DNA of 42,948 bases. Origin: a virus. The notes under the pieces are model-generated. The model searched no databases. It saw nothing but the letters and a program-made list of their open reading frames with translations, and had not been told where the DNA came from. The stretch covers positions 1-42,948 of the IMG/VR virus record IMGVR_UViG_3300035034_001858. One strand, written 5' to 3'. Positions 31,635-40,646 of the stretch are shown here, piece by piece; the first letter of the stretch is position 1; each line of letters opens with the position of its first letter. A program made the translations under genes and the position numbers.

Positions 31635-32717
31635 CTATTTCGGCTCCGTTACAGTGATCTTCGAATACCCTCGTCCTTCGGTCATATAATCCTCCGGGTT
31701 CAGACCAGCTTCTGCGAGCAGGTCCTTCGAGAGCGTCTTCTTCCCGGATATCCAGGAGTAAGAAATTTTGATGTCGGGATCGATCAGCTTCTTGGTCTCG
31801 AACTCTTCCATTCGATGTTTGAGCTTTTCCATCGCTTCCTTGTGAGCTTTCTCCGCCGCTTTCTTCTCTGCAGACAGAGCGCGTTCCTCGGCAGCCAGCT
31901 CCTTGAGGGCTTCACGTTGATCCGGGGCCAGATTATCGGAATTGTCATCTTTCGGAGCGCGTCCGGCAGAGCCTTTGTAGCAGGTCTCCTGAAACGGGCA
32001 GTACCGGCAGTCGCCTGTGATCCGTCCTTCCGGCAGGATTTCCAGCGGATCATCACATTCGAACACAGTGACGGCCCGCTTCTGGGCTTCCCTGTACATT
32101 GCCGGGTCCCACTTGATGACGAACATCTCGTTCTGGTCCAGCCAACTTGCGTCGGTGTAGATGATGACCGCGTAGTTCGGTTTGAAGTCTGTTTCGCTCC
32201 GGACGAGGCCCATCTGGACCTGGGTCTGTCCGTGGTGGATCGCCTTCTCCTCGCTGAGATTGACGCGAGGGTCGATGGACTTGGCTTCAGTAAGGATGGA
32301 GCCTTGGCCTTCCGGGCAGTTCGGGTCCTGACCGATGTCAGGGATTCCGGCCCATGCGAGACAATCGCGAGGGAGACCAGCGACGAAGCCGTCCGGTGTG
32401 GTGGACAATTGATCCTTGATCAGAGTGGTCTGATGCTTCCCGGCACCGTACAGCTTCGCGGTTGGAAAGAACTTCTTGATGCCGTGACGCATGACTGGGA
32501 CAAACCAGTTGTCTTCGAGCAGGTTGCCGCGCTCCATGGCACCATAGGATTCGACATAGTCTTCATCCTTCGGCGTGTCGTTCTTGGAATACCACGCCTT
32601 GCGGAGACAGCCGAAAGCTTCGGACGATCCAAGGGATTCAGACCGCTTGTGTCCCCACACCTTCTGGTTGGCGTCTACATATGACGCCGCGAATTCGTTG
32701 AAATTGAAGTCCGCCAT
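31635..32717 (-). CDS. Cas4/RecB-like PD-(D/E)XK nuclease
   Basis: A 360-aa protein. N-terminal Cys37 (FGCLRKAWY) and the C-terminal cluster CRYCPFQETC give the four cysteines of a Cas4/AddB-type iron-sulphur nuclease. The core has TTPDGFVAGL and LTEAKSID, the Asp and ExK of PD-(D/E)XK. The C-terminal third has a coiled coil (AAEERALSAEKKAAEKAHKEAMEKLKHR). Such phage enzymes degrade or process DNA ends in recombination. The ATG overlaps the DnaQ-like stop (TGATG). Substrate polarity is not predictable from sequence. Confidence 0.8.
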   Translation of the reverse strand: MADFNFNEFAASYVDANQKVWGHKRSESLGSSEAFGCLRKAWYSKNDTPKDEDYVESYGAMERGNLLEDNWFVPVMRHGIKKFFPTAKLYGAGKHQTTLIKDQLSTTPDGFVAGLPRDCLAWAGIPDIGQDPNCPEGQGSILTEAKSIDPRVNLSEEKAIHHGQTQVQMGLVRSETDFKPNYAVIIYTDASWLDQNEMFVIKWDPAMYREAQKRAVTVFECDDPLEILPEGRITGDCRYCPFQETCYKGSAGRAPKDDNSDNLAPDQREALKELAAEERALSAEKKAAEKAHKEAMEKLKHRMEEFETKKLIDPDIKISYSWISGKKTLSKDLLAEAGLNPEDYMTEGRGYSKITVTEPK

Positions 32718-33364
32718 CAAGCACCTGTCGCTGCTTTCTTCGCAGCGTGAGCTTCGTCGGCCCGTCTGTTCATTTCGCAGAAGATTCGCCACAGAGCCTC
32801 GGTGTCATTGTAGGCAAGGTGAGCGTCTTCGAACTCGTATCCGAGAAGCTGCTTGTGCAGATTTCCGAGATTGGTTCCACGTGAGGAAGTGTTGGCGATC
32901 TTCGGATCGGCCTTTGCTGCCTTCAGCGTGCAGTACAGGTTCGAATCCGAAAGAGGGTCCGCAAACTGCAGGCCTTTCTTCTTTCCCAGATCAGCGTATT
33001 CCTGAATGCGGGCGCACGCGATCTGGATGATCTTGAGGTCGAACGAGATGTTGTGGGCGACGATGATATCAGCCGCGTCAGCCATATCGAGAAATGTCTC
33101 GATCAGGGCAGGCATGTAGACGCCGTATTTGTAGGCATCGTTGGTCGTGATGCCATGAATGTCTGTCGCCTTCTCAGGGATGGTCCATGAGTAGCCATCC
33201 ATCTCAGGGATGATCATGGAATCCATACGCCCATAGATGCGTCCTGTGACAGGGTCTCCGAGGATCGCCGCCAGCTGCACCAGGTTAGGTTGCTTTGGGT
33301 CGAGATTCGGCTTCTGGTAGTTCGCCAATCCGGTCGTTTCTGTGTCGAAGACAAGTGCAAGCAT
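32717..33364 (-). CDS. DnaQ-like 3'-5' exonuclease
   Basis: A 215-aa DEDDh exonuclease: Exo I VFDTETTGL (Asp7, Glu9), Exo II VAHNISFDLKI (about 100-111), Exo III HLAYNDTEAL (about 183-192). It fits a proofreading or processing exonuclease of the DnaQ/PolC-epsilon type. The DNA polymerase gene upstream has its own exonuclease domain, so this one may act separately. An in-frame TAA sits three codons before the ATG, which fixes the start. Confidence 0.85.
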   Translation of the reverse strand: MLALVFDTETTGLANYQKPNLDPKQPNLVQLAAILGDPVTGRIYGRMDSMIIPEMDGYSWTIPEKATDIHGITTNDAYKYGVYMPALIETFLDMADAADIIVAHNISFDLKIIQIACARIQEYADLGKKKGLQFADPLSDSNLYCTLKAAKADPKIANTSSRGTNLGNLHKQLLGYEFEDAHLAYNDTEALWRIFCEMNRRADEAHAAKKAATGA

Positions 33365-33424
33365 GTCGGGTTAATCAATCCTCAAAATGTTCGGTAAAAG
33401 CAACAAACCTTAATTGGAGAGAAA

Positions 33425-33447
33425 GGTCAAACGAACATTGGCAGAAA
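33425..33447 (+). repeat. GGTYAAACGAACATT and TTGGCAGAAA elements, copy 2
   Basis: GGTCAAACGAACATT (33425-33439) overlaps TTGGCAGAAA (33438-33447) in the 108-bp gap upstream of the exonuclease-nuclease genes. The first part matches 7692-7706 at 14 of 15 positions; the second is identical to 41351-41360. Candidate promoter or operator. Confidence 0.5.
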
Positions 33448-33472
33448 TAACGACATTGACTAAACGTGTCCC

Positions 33473-35680
33473 TTAGTGGGTCCATGCCCACGTCGGACCG
33501 TCCTTGGCTTCGGCAGGAGTCGGGACGCTGAAACCGAAATATTCGCCTGCTGCGAGGGCGGCTTCAGTCATGCATTCCTTGACCAGATCGGTGTGTTCCT
33601 TGCGGACCGCATACTGGACCTCATCGTGAATCCAGAGCATCGGCACGTAGTCGCCATCCCACCCTTCGACGAGGCCTTCCTCTTCCAGCATGTCGTCGAT
33701 GAACAGGTTCCAGACCTTGGCGACGAGTGCGCCGTTGGACTGAAGCTGCGTGTTCAGAGCGGAGTGCTGGGAGCGGACATAGAGCTTGCGTCCATCCAGA
33801 CCCCACAGGTAGCCTTTCTGGCGGGCCTGCTTCTGGATTTTCTTGATGGCCTTCGACAGAGCGGGGAGTCGGGTCATCAGTTTACGGCGGGCTTCTGCAC
33901 CGAGATAACGCTGCTTGTCCTTGGTTGCGGTCGGATCGATGATCGATCCCAGCTTCTCGTCGCCAGCGCCGTAGATCAGGGCGTAGATCAAGGTCTTGGC
34001 CTTGTCTCGGCTGTCCAATCCTGCGGCGTGTTGGTGGACCGTGTGAATATCGTCTTCCAGGAGGAGGCGGATATACTCCCCATCATCGAACTCTGCGAGC
34101 AGCTGTCCGAGCATGCGCAGTTCGATACCGGACAAGTCAGAGCCGACCGTCGTCCAGTCATCCGGATTGGCGACGACCTGCTTTGTCAGGAAGCTCGTCC
34201 CGAACAGATCACGGCATTCCCATCCATGGTCGCCCATGCGTCCTTTCAGGATCGCCGTGCTGCCATGTACTGAGACGACGTCAGGGTGTTCTGGCGTGAT
34301 CAGGGCTGTCTTGTCGTGGACACCGAGGACACCTTCCTCGTCTTCGTAGTAGACCCGGCCTGTCACCTTGATGACGCCGTCCTCGATCTTCTTCGCCTTG
34401 ACCTTCGGGACCTGGGCCAGATTCGGGTTGGAGTGAGATGCGCGCCCTGTCTGGGTGCCACCCACATTGACCCGCCCATGAATGAGGCCGGTCTCCATAT
34501 TGACTTTCTTGAGCCAGCCATTCTGACCGTCCGCCACCTGTCCGAGGCGCTTCTTGTAATAGAAGGTTTCGGCGAGTGTTTCGCAGATCGGGATTGTGTC
34601 GCTCAGACCTCGGAGGACGTCATCATTGACCTTCGGATTTCCCTTGTCCGTGACCTCTTCGGGATTGTGCTCCCAGTCATAGATGGTCTGAAGTCGGTCG
34701 ATGATCTGCGGACGGGAATTCGGATTGAACTCCTTAAGCTCCATAGGACAGTAGGGACAGTTGGCGTCTCTGTCCGCCTTTGCCGGGTCCTTGTACTTCA
34801 GGGTCTTCTTCGGAACGACGACTTCGCCCCACCATTTCCGGCTGTCATCTTCGCCGTACTCTGCGCGAGGTTTGTTCTTCCGGTTGTCCAGAACATACTT
34901 CTTCTTTGGCTTGAACCAGATTCCGAAGTGTTCGACGGCTTCCTCGGACAGTTTTGCGTGTTCCTCACGGAGCGTGGATTCCAACTCCATGAGTCCGGGG
35001 ATGTTGACAGGCACGCCATACTCTTCCTGACGGACCATCTTGTCGTGGATGCGGTGTTCCAGGCGCTGGGCGACTTCCTCCCACTCCTGATCGATCAGAT
35101 GCCTGTACAGGGCTTCTGTGGCATCAAGGTCGCCGACACAGTAGTCGTCCATCTCCTGATTCCACTCGCCCCAGACGAAGTCGGAAATCTCGTCAGGATC
35201 GAGAATCCCCTGATCCTTGGCTTTCTGTTCCCTTATCTTGGCGTAGTCGCCCTTGAAGACACCCAGACGGATGCCCCATGCCTCAAGTCCGTGGGTGCCA
35301 ATAAGCTCTCCACGGAATATCTTGTGATCAGGAAGCCCGGACTTGAACTTGCAGCGCTTCCAACGGGAATAGTCCCGCTCTTTCTCGTCAGCAAACACCA
35401 TGCGGGACATGACGAGCGTATCGTAATGCCGACCGACCGGGTTGAAGTCGTACAGCATTTCCAGGACAGGTACGTCGAAGTCCAGACCATTGTGCGCGAC
35501 GAGGATTTCTGCCTCTTCGAGCATGGCCACACCATCTTCAATGGTGTTCTCTTCATCATTCTGTCGGAAACGGTACGTCTTACCGCGTTCCATGTCCCGG
35601 ATGTGGAGACAATGGACGCGAGTAAGCTTGTCCTTCAGGCCATCGGTCTCGATGTCCCATATAGCGGTCTTGATCGGCAT
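33473..35680 (-). CDS. DNA polymerase, family A (T7-like)
   Basis: A 735-aa replicative polymerase. 3'-5' exonuclease domain: AIWDIETDGL (Asp9, Glu11), LVAHNGLDFDVP and the YCVGDLDATEAL stretch. Polymerase motif A VGSDLSGIELRML, motif B (O-helix) DSRDKAKTLIYALIYG with Tyr at the site equivalent to E. coli Phe762 (as in T7), motif C WIHDEVQ. No 5' nuclease domain. A helical insert with CPYC near residue 310 may bind zinc. Length and motif order match T7 gp5. It sits in an operon with exonuclease, nuclease and helicase genes. Confidence 0.95.
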   Translation of the reverse strand: MPIKTAIWDIETDGLKDKLTRVHCLHIRDMERGKTYRFRQNDEENTIEDGVAMLEEAEILVAHNGLDFDVPVLEMLYDFNPVGRHYDTLVMSRMVFADEKERDYSRWKRCKFKSGLPDHKIFRGELIGTHGLEAWGIRLGVFKGDYAKIREQKAKDQGILDPDEISDFVWGEWNQEMDDYCVGDLDATEALYRHLIDQEWEEVAQRLEHRIHDKMVRQEEYGVPVNIPGLMELESTLREEHAKLSEEAVEHFGIWFKPKKKYVLDNRKNKPRAEYGEDDSRKWWGEVVVPKKTLKYKDPAKADRDANCPYCPMELKEFNPNSRPQIIDRLQTIYDWEHNPEEVTDKGNPKVNDDVLRGLSDTIPICETLAETFYYKKRLGQVADGQNGWLKKVNMETGLIHGRVNVGGTQTGRASHSNPNLAQVPKVKAKKIEDGVIKVTGRVYYEDEEGVLGVHDKTALITPEHPDVVSVHGSTAILKGRMGDHGWECRDLFGTSFLTKQVVANPDDWTTVGSDLSGIELRMLGQLLAEFDDGEYIRLLLEDDIHTVHQHAAGLDSRDKAKTLIYALIYGAGDEKLGSIIDPTATKDKQRYLGAEARRKLMTRLPALSKAIKKIQKQARQKGYLWGLDGRKLYVRSQHSALNTQLQSNGALVAKVWNLFIDDMLEEEGLVEGWDGDYVPMLWIHDEVQYAVRKEHTDLVKECMTEAALAAGEYFGFSVPTPAEAKDGPTWAWTH

Positions 35681-35687
35681 GCCGGGG

Positions 35688-35939
35688 TCAGTCTCCGGCT
35701 TGTCCTTCTTCCACAGGCCACAGATCGGCCTTGGCTCCAGTTAGGAAGAGGGGCGCATGCGTGGTTCCGACCACACAGAGATACACCTTGCCGGTCCGGT
35801 TGATCTCTTCCAGCTCTTCCTTGGAGGGCTCCCAGCAAGAGACGATACAATCATCTCCGACGTGTACAGGGAGGTTCTGAACGCCAAGCTCCTCGCCGCT
35901 GAGGATGGCGTCTTGTTCTTCAAATTCGGTCGGGGTCAT
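35688..35939 (-). CDS. Hypothetical protein upstream of DNA polymerase
   Basis: An 83-aa acidic protein starting MTPTEFEEQDAIL, then VGDDCIVSCWEPSKEELEEINRTGKVYLCVVGTTHAPL. The start overlaps the end of the upstream gene, with AAAGGA next to the ATG. No function recognised. Confidence 0.55.
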   Translation of the reverse strand: MTPTEFEEQDAILSGEELGVQNLPVHVGDDCIVSCWEPSKEELEEINRTGKVYLCVVGTTHAPLFLTGAKADLWPVEEGQAGD

Positions 35940-36456
35940 TTCCTTTCTCTTCTTGCGCAGCCTCTTCAGCAACGTCTTCCGCCGTGACTGGCGGCTGTCT
36001 CTTTGCAAAGGCAGCGTCTCGCTCCCCTTCCTTCCATGGCCGTGCCATGATGTTCTGATCTGACAGGTAGGGGATCAGCTCGTTCAATAGGGCAGACGTC
36101 AGTGCAGGAAGGAAGTCTGCTCCCAGAGAAGCATTCTTCATGACCGTCCAGCTGATGGTCTGTTCGAAGGTGACGTACCGGACTTCCGGACTACCCAGCT
36201 TCAGGACAGGACATTCCACCACGACCAGCGACATGTCAAATTCCGGAACCGGTATGGCATAAAAATCGATGTCGAACTTAGGTCCGTCGTCCACGGTACA
36301 GATGAAGACGCCTCGGATCGGGTCGAACTTGTATCCGAAGACACGTCTGGCTCCGTCGATGAACTCGAACTCTGAGGGCGTGTCACCCTCGAAGCTCATA
36401 TACTGCTTGTGCTTCGGTCCGCCGATGCATTGGTATCTGGTTGTCTTGGATGCCAT
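35920..36456 (-). CDS. Hypothetical protein
   Basis: A 178-aa protein starting MASKTTRYQCIGGPKHKQYMSF, with GGAG upstream. The first half is beta-rich (FEFIDGARRVFGYKFDPIRGVFIC); the C-terminus is acidic (TAEDVAEEAAQEEKGND). No family recognised. It starts one base after the upstream gene ends. Confidence 0.6.
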   Translation of the reverse strand: MASKTTRYQCIGGPKHKQYMSFEGDTPSEFEFIDGARRVFGYKFDPIRGVFICTVDDGPKFDIDFYAIPVPEFDMSLVVVECPVLKLGSPEVRYVTFEQTISWTVMKNASLGADFLPALTSALLNELIPYLSDQNIMARPWKEGERDAAFAKRQPPVTAEDVAEEAAQEEKGNDPDRI

Positions 36457-36457
36457 C

Positions 36458-36775
36458 TTATGCTCCATCTTTGAGATATCGTGTGATCTGGATCGCCCCG
36501 TCATCGAACTTCTTCCGCATTCCGTTCGTGTGGAACAAACCTGGGACGGAGGATCGTTGGCAAAGGGCCGGGCCATAGTCGAACCTCCATGACAGGTCGT
36601 CCGACTTGATCACCGTTACGACAATTCCATTCTCCAGTTGGACGCTCGTTGTCCATGAGCGCCGCCTTGCTTCGGGGATATGAGTGACAAGCGCATCAAC
36701 GACAATCCGACTGTAATGCCGGGCTCTGTCCAAGGACGCTTTCACCGTGTCCGGAAGGCCTTCGAACTCCTTCAT
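36458..36775 (-). CDS. Hypothetical protein
   Basis: A 105-aa protein starting MKEFEGLPDTVKASL with GGAGG eight bases upstream. Helical N-terminus, beta-rich middle (QLENGIVVTVIKSDDLSWRF). The ATG overlaps the stop of the large metallophosphoesterase gene. No family recognised. Confidence 0.6.
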   Translation of the reverse strand: MKEFEGLPDTVKASLDRARHYSRIVVDALVTHIPEARRRSWTTSVQLENGIVVTVIKSDDLSWRFDYGPALCQRSSVPGLFHTNGMRKKFDDGAIQITRYLKDGA

Positions 36776-38427
36776 CCGACTGCCCTCCAATCAGGTCCGT
36801 CTCGTGTGACGAGGGTCCGGCGTCCATTGTCATAGGAGATGATCTCGGTCTGGGACCAACCGGATGCACCCTTGTTATAGCCTTGATCCAGTAGGCCTTC
36901 GAGGCCCGACGCATAGACCCCATCGCGGATGTAGGGACTGTGGACGTGTCCGATATTGAGCTTCGGCCCCATGCGGGCGAAGGCGGTCGGGGATGGGCGT
37001 CCGCCGTTTGCCCCAATGTGTCCGTGCATCGCACATTGGATGCCGGTAGTGTGATCTCCAAGGATCATGAAGCTGTCGTCTTCCCGAAGGAATGTGCAGT
37101 CGAGACGACCTGGCTGAGGACACAGATGCTGCATCGCCCATTCGAAGATCGAGAAGTCGTGATCTTCCCGGTTCAGTGCCTGATAGACTTCGTACTGGCT
37201 CTGCAGGAAGAACAGGGCGTTGACCGGGTCATTCCGGTAATCGTTCGTGCGCAGCCATTTGAGGTAGGCCAGATCGTGATTTGATTCGACGATCACGCTT
37301 TCGGTATCCATCCGCGTCGTCTTGAAGAGGAAGGTCGCGGCCTTTCGAAGTGCGTCCTCCACACTGTCGCTTCCTTGCGCGAACATTCTGAACCGGAAGT
37401 GCGGGTCATTGATGTTGTGGTGATTGCGCGGGGAGAAGTCGGACGTGTCGTGGAAGAACTGGAATTGAGGCCGGAGAACGTCCAGCATGGACCCGGATTT
37501 CTGGCTCACTTTCCAGTTCCGCATATCGGTCTCTTTGCCGTGTTCATCGAACTCAGGGACGATCCCCCAGCATGTCTCGTATGAGACCGGGTCCATCTTC
37601 TCGATGTGAATATCGCCCCAGTTCACGGCATGGACACGGTGGCCATCAGTGACGACTCCGTCTGTCACCTTCTTTGTCAGGTCCTGGAAGTTCCCCTGAC
37701 CGTCTGCGAGCAGGTGCCGGGTGAAGCATTTTCCGTTCGCGTCGATCTCGACAAGGAGTGCGCCGATGACGTGATGGAACTGGGCTTTGAGACCGGCTTT
37801 CTTCGCGACATAGTTCGGAGGCGTCACACAACCTGTCGTCATGATCTGCTTGGCACGTTGGTGCTTCGGCGTAGGCACGCTTTCGAGCGCAATCTTCGGA
37901 TGCGGAATGATCCCGTCCATGTGCCGGGTGTAGGTGTCGAGGCCTGACAGCGGGCGGACGGCGGTCGGCAGGATGTTCATTTCCCCGCAGAAGGCGATCC
38001 GATTGTCGATCTCCATTCGAGCCTGCATCAGGTAGGAGGCGATCTTCGGATCGTATATACCGGCTTCCTTGGAGTGGTCTTCGAACAGGCCCTTCTGGTA
38101 GGTGAACCCTGCGATGTGGATCGAGGCGTTCTCGGACTTTCCGTAGGCTTCGAGATTCTTCAGGAAGTTCTGGCTCCGGGAATCCAGAAACGTGTTGTCC
38201 TGGGCGGAGCTGAAGATGAACCGCTGCACGCCTTTCTTCGGACGGGGCTCCACGAGCGGGGCACGGATTGCCCGCTCTTTGCGGATCGCTTCCTGCGCCT
38301 GCCAGACCCGGTATTGGAGCGTTGATCGCGGTACGCCGAGTTTGCGGGCAGCGGCTCTCTGTCCACCTGCCTGTTTGACGTAATTCAGAAGTTCGGTGTC
38401 GGAATAATTTCCAAGCTTGTCATTCAC
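36772..38427 (-). CDS. HTH-metallophosphoesterase fusion
   Basis: A 551-aa protein. Residues about 9-45 (SDTELLNYVKQAGGQRAAARKLGVPRSTLQYRV) form a Fis-like helix-turn-helix. The rest carries calcineurin-type phosphoesterase motifs: WGDIHIEK (about 270), ESNHD (about 380), an upstream FHDT region, and GHVHSP (about 500). It resembles large phage proteins related to T5 A1 that combine DNA binding and a metallophosphatase core, so a nuclease or phosphatase acting on DNA is plausible. It starts with GTG, with AGGAAAGGAAA upstream. It overlaps the methyltransferase stop. Confidence 0.7.
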   Translation of the reverse strand: MNDKLGNYSDTELLNYVKQAGGQRAAARKLGVPRSTLQYRVWQAQEAIRKERAIRAPLVEPRPKKGVQRFIFSSAQDNTFLDSRSQNFLKNLEAYGKSENASIHIAGFTYQKGLFEDHSKEAGIYDPKIASYLMQARMEIDNRIAFCGEMNILPTAVRPLSGLDTYTRHMDGIIPHPKIALESVPTPKHQRAKQIMTTGCVTPPNYVAKKAGLKAQFHHVIGALLVEIDANGKCFTRHLLADGQGNFQDLTKKVTDGVVTDGHRVHAVNWGDIHIEKMDPVSYETCWGIVPEFDEHGKETDMRNWKVSQKSGSMLDVLRPQFQFFHDTSDFSPRNHHNINDPHFRFRMFAQGSDSVEDALRKAATFLFKTTRMDTESVIVESNHDLAYLKWLRTNDYRNDPVNALFFLQSQYEVYQALNREDHDFSIFEWAMQHLCPQPGRLDCTFLREDDSFMILGDHTTGIQCAMHGHIGANGGRPSPTAFARMGPKLNIGHVHSPYIRDGVYASGLEGLLDQGYNKGASGWSQTEIISYDNGRRTLVTRDGPDWRAVG

Positions 38428-39607
38428 TTTCCTTTCCTCGGTGTGTTTTGTTAGGCATAGGTTCGCTTTTGATAGAGAACCTAGATTCCAAGAACTTCAG
38501 ATAGTCTGGCTGAGATTCCATTATAATAGAATCGAACCCCTCCAGAGAGGCCGCCTCGGCTGTTGTTCCGGACCCTGCGAATGGGTCAAGGACGGTTCCT
38601 CCGGGGGGAGTGATGTGACGGATAAGATACCGGATCAGGGAAACAGGTTTTACGGTTGGGTGTTTAGAACCACACCGGTCGGTTTTGTTCGCTTTCTTGT
38701 TGTATATAACAGGATCGGCCTGAGGGAATCTGTGGAAGAACCTGGCTGCGCTTCCTTCGTCGTCTCGGGGAGGGGATGAAGGTTTTGGGCCTGCATCGGA
38801 ATAACAATTTACTGCCGTTTTCGGCTTGTCGGATGTCTTTGCGATCTGTCCTTTGCTCTCTGGGAAGAGTGAGATGACTTCTTCGCAGTCTTCCAACAAC
38901 AGATTCGACGGATAGCGTCCGTTGGGGTCACCACCTCTTGGTCCCGGAATCGTTGAAAAGTTCGTTGATCCATTATCGGTGTAGCGGCGCTGAGAAGATG
39001 GCTCGTCTGTCCTCTCTTTACCTTCATTGGGAGGAACCCGACAATCATCAATATTGAATGCCCCAACACCGTGCTTAATGAGGTTGGCTGTTCCAGTCTT
39101 CTCGCTGAAGGGACGTTGTCCGAGATAGATGGGCTCAAGGGCAGGTTTTTGTGTCTGTGTTCCGTAGGCCCATCCTTCCCAGTCATCCAGCTTTGGTTTG
39201 TGTCCTTTAGGAAATCCGCTGCCATACACCCATCCGTGCATAGGATGCATGATGAACCCTGCTTGCTCCATTGCGCATGCCTGCCAGTGTCCTGTTCTTG
39301 ATCCAGAAAATGCGAAAACAAATCCACCTGGGAGGAGAATATCGTGGACAAGCTTCCAGAATTCCGGGTCCCTTTCGATTTCCGTTCCGTCCCAATGCTC
39401 TCCCATGAACCCCCCAGACAATCGGCTGAACGATCCGTCATTTCCTTCTGTTTTTGCTGCGGCTGAATTCTTCTTTCCAAATCTCTTCTGTATACTAACA
39501 AGACCGTATGGCGGGTCAGTAACTACAGAGTGAACCTTTACTCCTTGAGAGATGAGGGTTTTAAGAGAGTCTCGACAGTCTCCGGCCAGTAGGCGTACTT
39601 TTGTCAT
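38420..39607 (-). CDS. DNA methyltransferase, N6-adenine/N4-cytosine type
   Basis: A 395-aa class beta methyltransferase: catalytic motif IV DPPYG (31-35) near the N-terminus and SAM-binding motif I DPFAGSGTT at the C-terminal end (about 345). The long middle (about 120-300) is the target-recognition region. DPPY favours adenine-N6 but does not prove it. No restriction endonuclease lies nearby, so it is probably an orphan enzyme that protects phage DNA. The gene looks AT-richer than its neighbours, which suggests separate acquisition. Weak ribosome site. Confidence 0.85.
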   Translation of the reverse strand: MTKVRLLAGDCRDSLKTLISQGVKVHSVVTDPPYGLVSIQKRFGKKNSAAAKTEGNDGSFSRLSGGFMGEHWDGTEIERDPEFWKLVHDILLPGGFVFAFSGSRTGHWQACAMEQAGFIMHPMHGWVYGSGFPKGHKPKLDDWEGWAYGTQTQKPALEPIYLGQRPFSEKTGTANLIKHGVGAFNIDDCRVPPNEGKERTDEPSSQRRYTDNGSTNFSTIPGPRGGDPNGRYPSNLLLEDCEEVISLFPESKGQIAKTSDKPKTAVNCYSDAGPKPSSPPRDDEGSAARFFHRFPQADPVIYNKKANKTDRCGSKHPTVKPVSLIRYLIRHITPPGGTVLDPFAGSGTTAEAASLEGFDSIIMESQPDYLKFLESRFSIKSEPMPNKTHRGKESE

Positions 39608-39610
39608 TTC

Positions 39611-39793
39611 TTAGTACCCCTGACGGGCGATCTCCATGTTCGCCTGGTCGAGGAGGTCTTCGACGACCGCTGTATCGTAAAGATCAGCAGGTTCCCCGCG
39701 AGATTCGTTGCGTTCTGTGCGGACAAGGTGCTCGTCTAGGGCATCTCGGATTGCGGCGAGTTCGCCGATGGTTCGTACTTCAAATTCAGGCAC
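39611..39793 (-). CDS. Small helical protein between two methyltransferases
   Basis: A 60-aa acidic helical protein, GTG start with GGAG eight bases upstream. It overlaps the upstream methyltransferase gene by eight bases and ends three bases before the next start. LAAIRDALDEHLVRTERNE and VVEDLLDQANMEIA suggest two helices. No family recognised. Confidence 0.5.
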   Translation of the reverse strand: MPEFEVRTIGELAAIRDALDEHLVRTERNESRGEPADLYDTAVVEDLLDQANMEIARQGY

Positions 39794-40646
39794 GTTCTGT
39801 CTCCATGTAAGCTTGAATGAATTCTCTTGCGACGGGCTCTACGATGCCGTTTCCGTAACAGCGCACTCGCAGAAAATGCTCGGCAGGCCCATAAGCCAGC
39901 GGGCTAATTCCGGGTTTAATAGGACGGAGCTTTTTGTCTTCGCACTCGACCCATTCGGCTCCTTTCCAGAATCCGTTGACTTCTTCTGGAAGTGTGAGAA
40001 CCGGCAGTTCTCGACCGGAAGGTCCATAACTGCGGCAATCCTCGGAAGTTGGTCGATCCGCTTCCGTCCGTCTGCGGCGTACAGCGCCATCCCAGGCGTG
40101 TCCTTCCAGTCGCGGGCTGACGGTGTCACGTACCCCGCTTTCGGCCTTGTCGGCGACGAAGTAGAGTCTTTGGCGGATGTGCGGAGCGCCGAAGCCCGCA
40201 GCGCAGAGATCGAAAGCCCCGAAGGCGTATCCCTCTTCTTCCATGTCAGATTGTACAAGGTCGAGCCAAGGAAGTCCGTCCGGCGACGCAACTTGCTCTC
40301 CAAAGACGACATCAGGCTCGTGCTCCGTGATGAGGCGGAACCATACCGGCCATAGGTGTCGTTCGTCTTCGAAGCCTTTCTTGCGACCGGGGGCCGCGAA
40401 AGGTTGACACGGGCAAGAGCCGGTCCAAACCTTACGGTCTTCAGGCCATCCGGCGTTCTTGAGGGCGAAGGCCCACGTCCCGATTCCAGCAAAGAAGTGG
40501 CACTGGCTGTATCCAGTAAGATCATCGGGAGAAACCTCAGTAATGGAGCGGGTGTCTACATCTCCTTCCGGCAGGACACCTCTTCGGATCAGTCGCCGCA
40601 TCCAGTCGGCGGCGTCTTCCTCGATCTCGTTGTAGTAGACCGCCAT
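39786..40646 (-). CDS. DNA (cytosine-5) methyltransferase
   Basis: A 286-aa C5 methyltransferase. An N-terminal extension (residues 1-45) precedes motif I CHFFAGIG; then motif IV GSCPCQPFAAPG with the catalytic Cys of PCQ, GEQVAS in place of ENV at motif VI, APHIRQRLYFVA (motif VIII), and YGNGIVEPVA (motif X). The target recognition region is short. With no cognate nuclease in the window, phage DNA protection or regulation is likely. The ATG at 40646 overlaps the upstream stop (TGATG); an in-frame start further up would overlap the HD gene. Confidence 0.88.
   Translation of the reverse strand: MAVYYNEIEEDAADWMRRLIRRGVLPEGDVDTRSITEVSPDDLTGYSQCHFFAGIGTWAFALKNAGWPEDRKVWTGSCPCQPFAAPGRKKGFEDERHLWPVWFRLITEHEPDVVFGEQVASPDGLPWLDLVQSDMEEEGYAFGAFDLCAAGFGAPHIRQRLYFVADKAESGVRDTVSPRLEGHAWDGAVRRRRTEADRPTSEDCRSYGPSGRELPVLTLPEEVNGFWKGAEWVECEDKKLRPIKPGISPLAYGPAEHFLRVRCYGNGIVEPVAREFIQAYMETERA

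Noticed and set aside
34286-35803. 505-codon plus-strand ORF opposite DNA polymerase
   Set aside because: It is the antisense shadow of the polymerase gene, a common effect of codon bias at this GC content.
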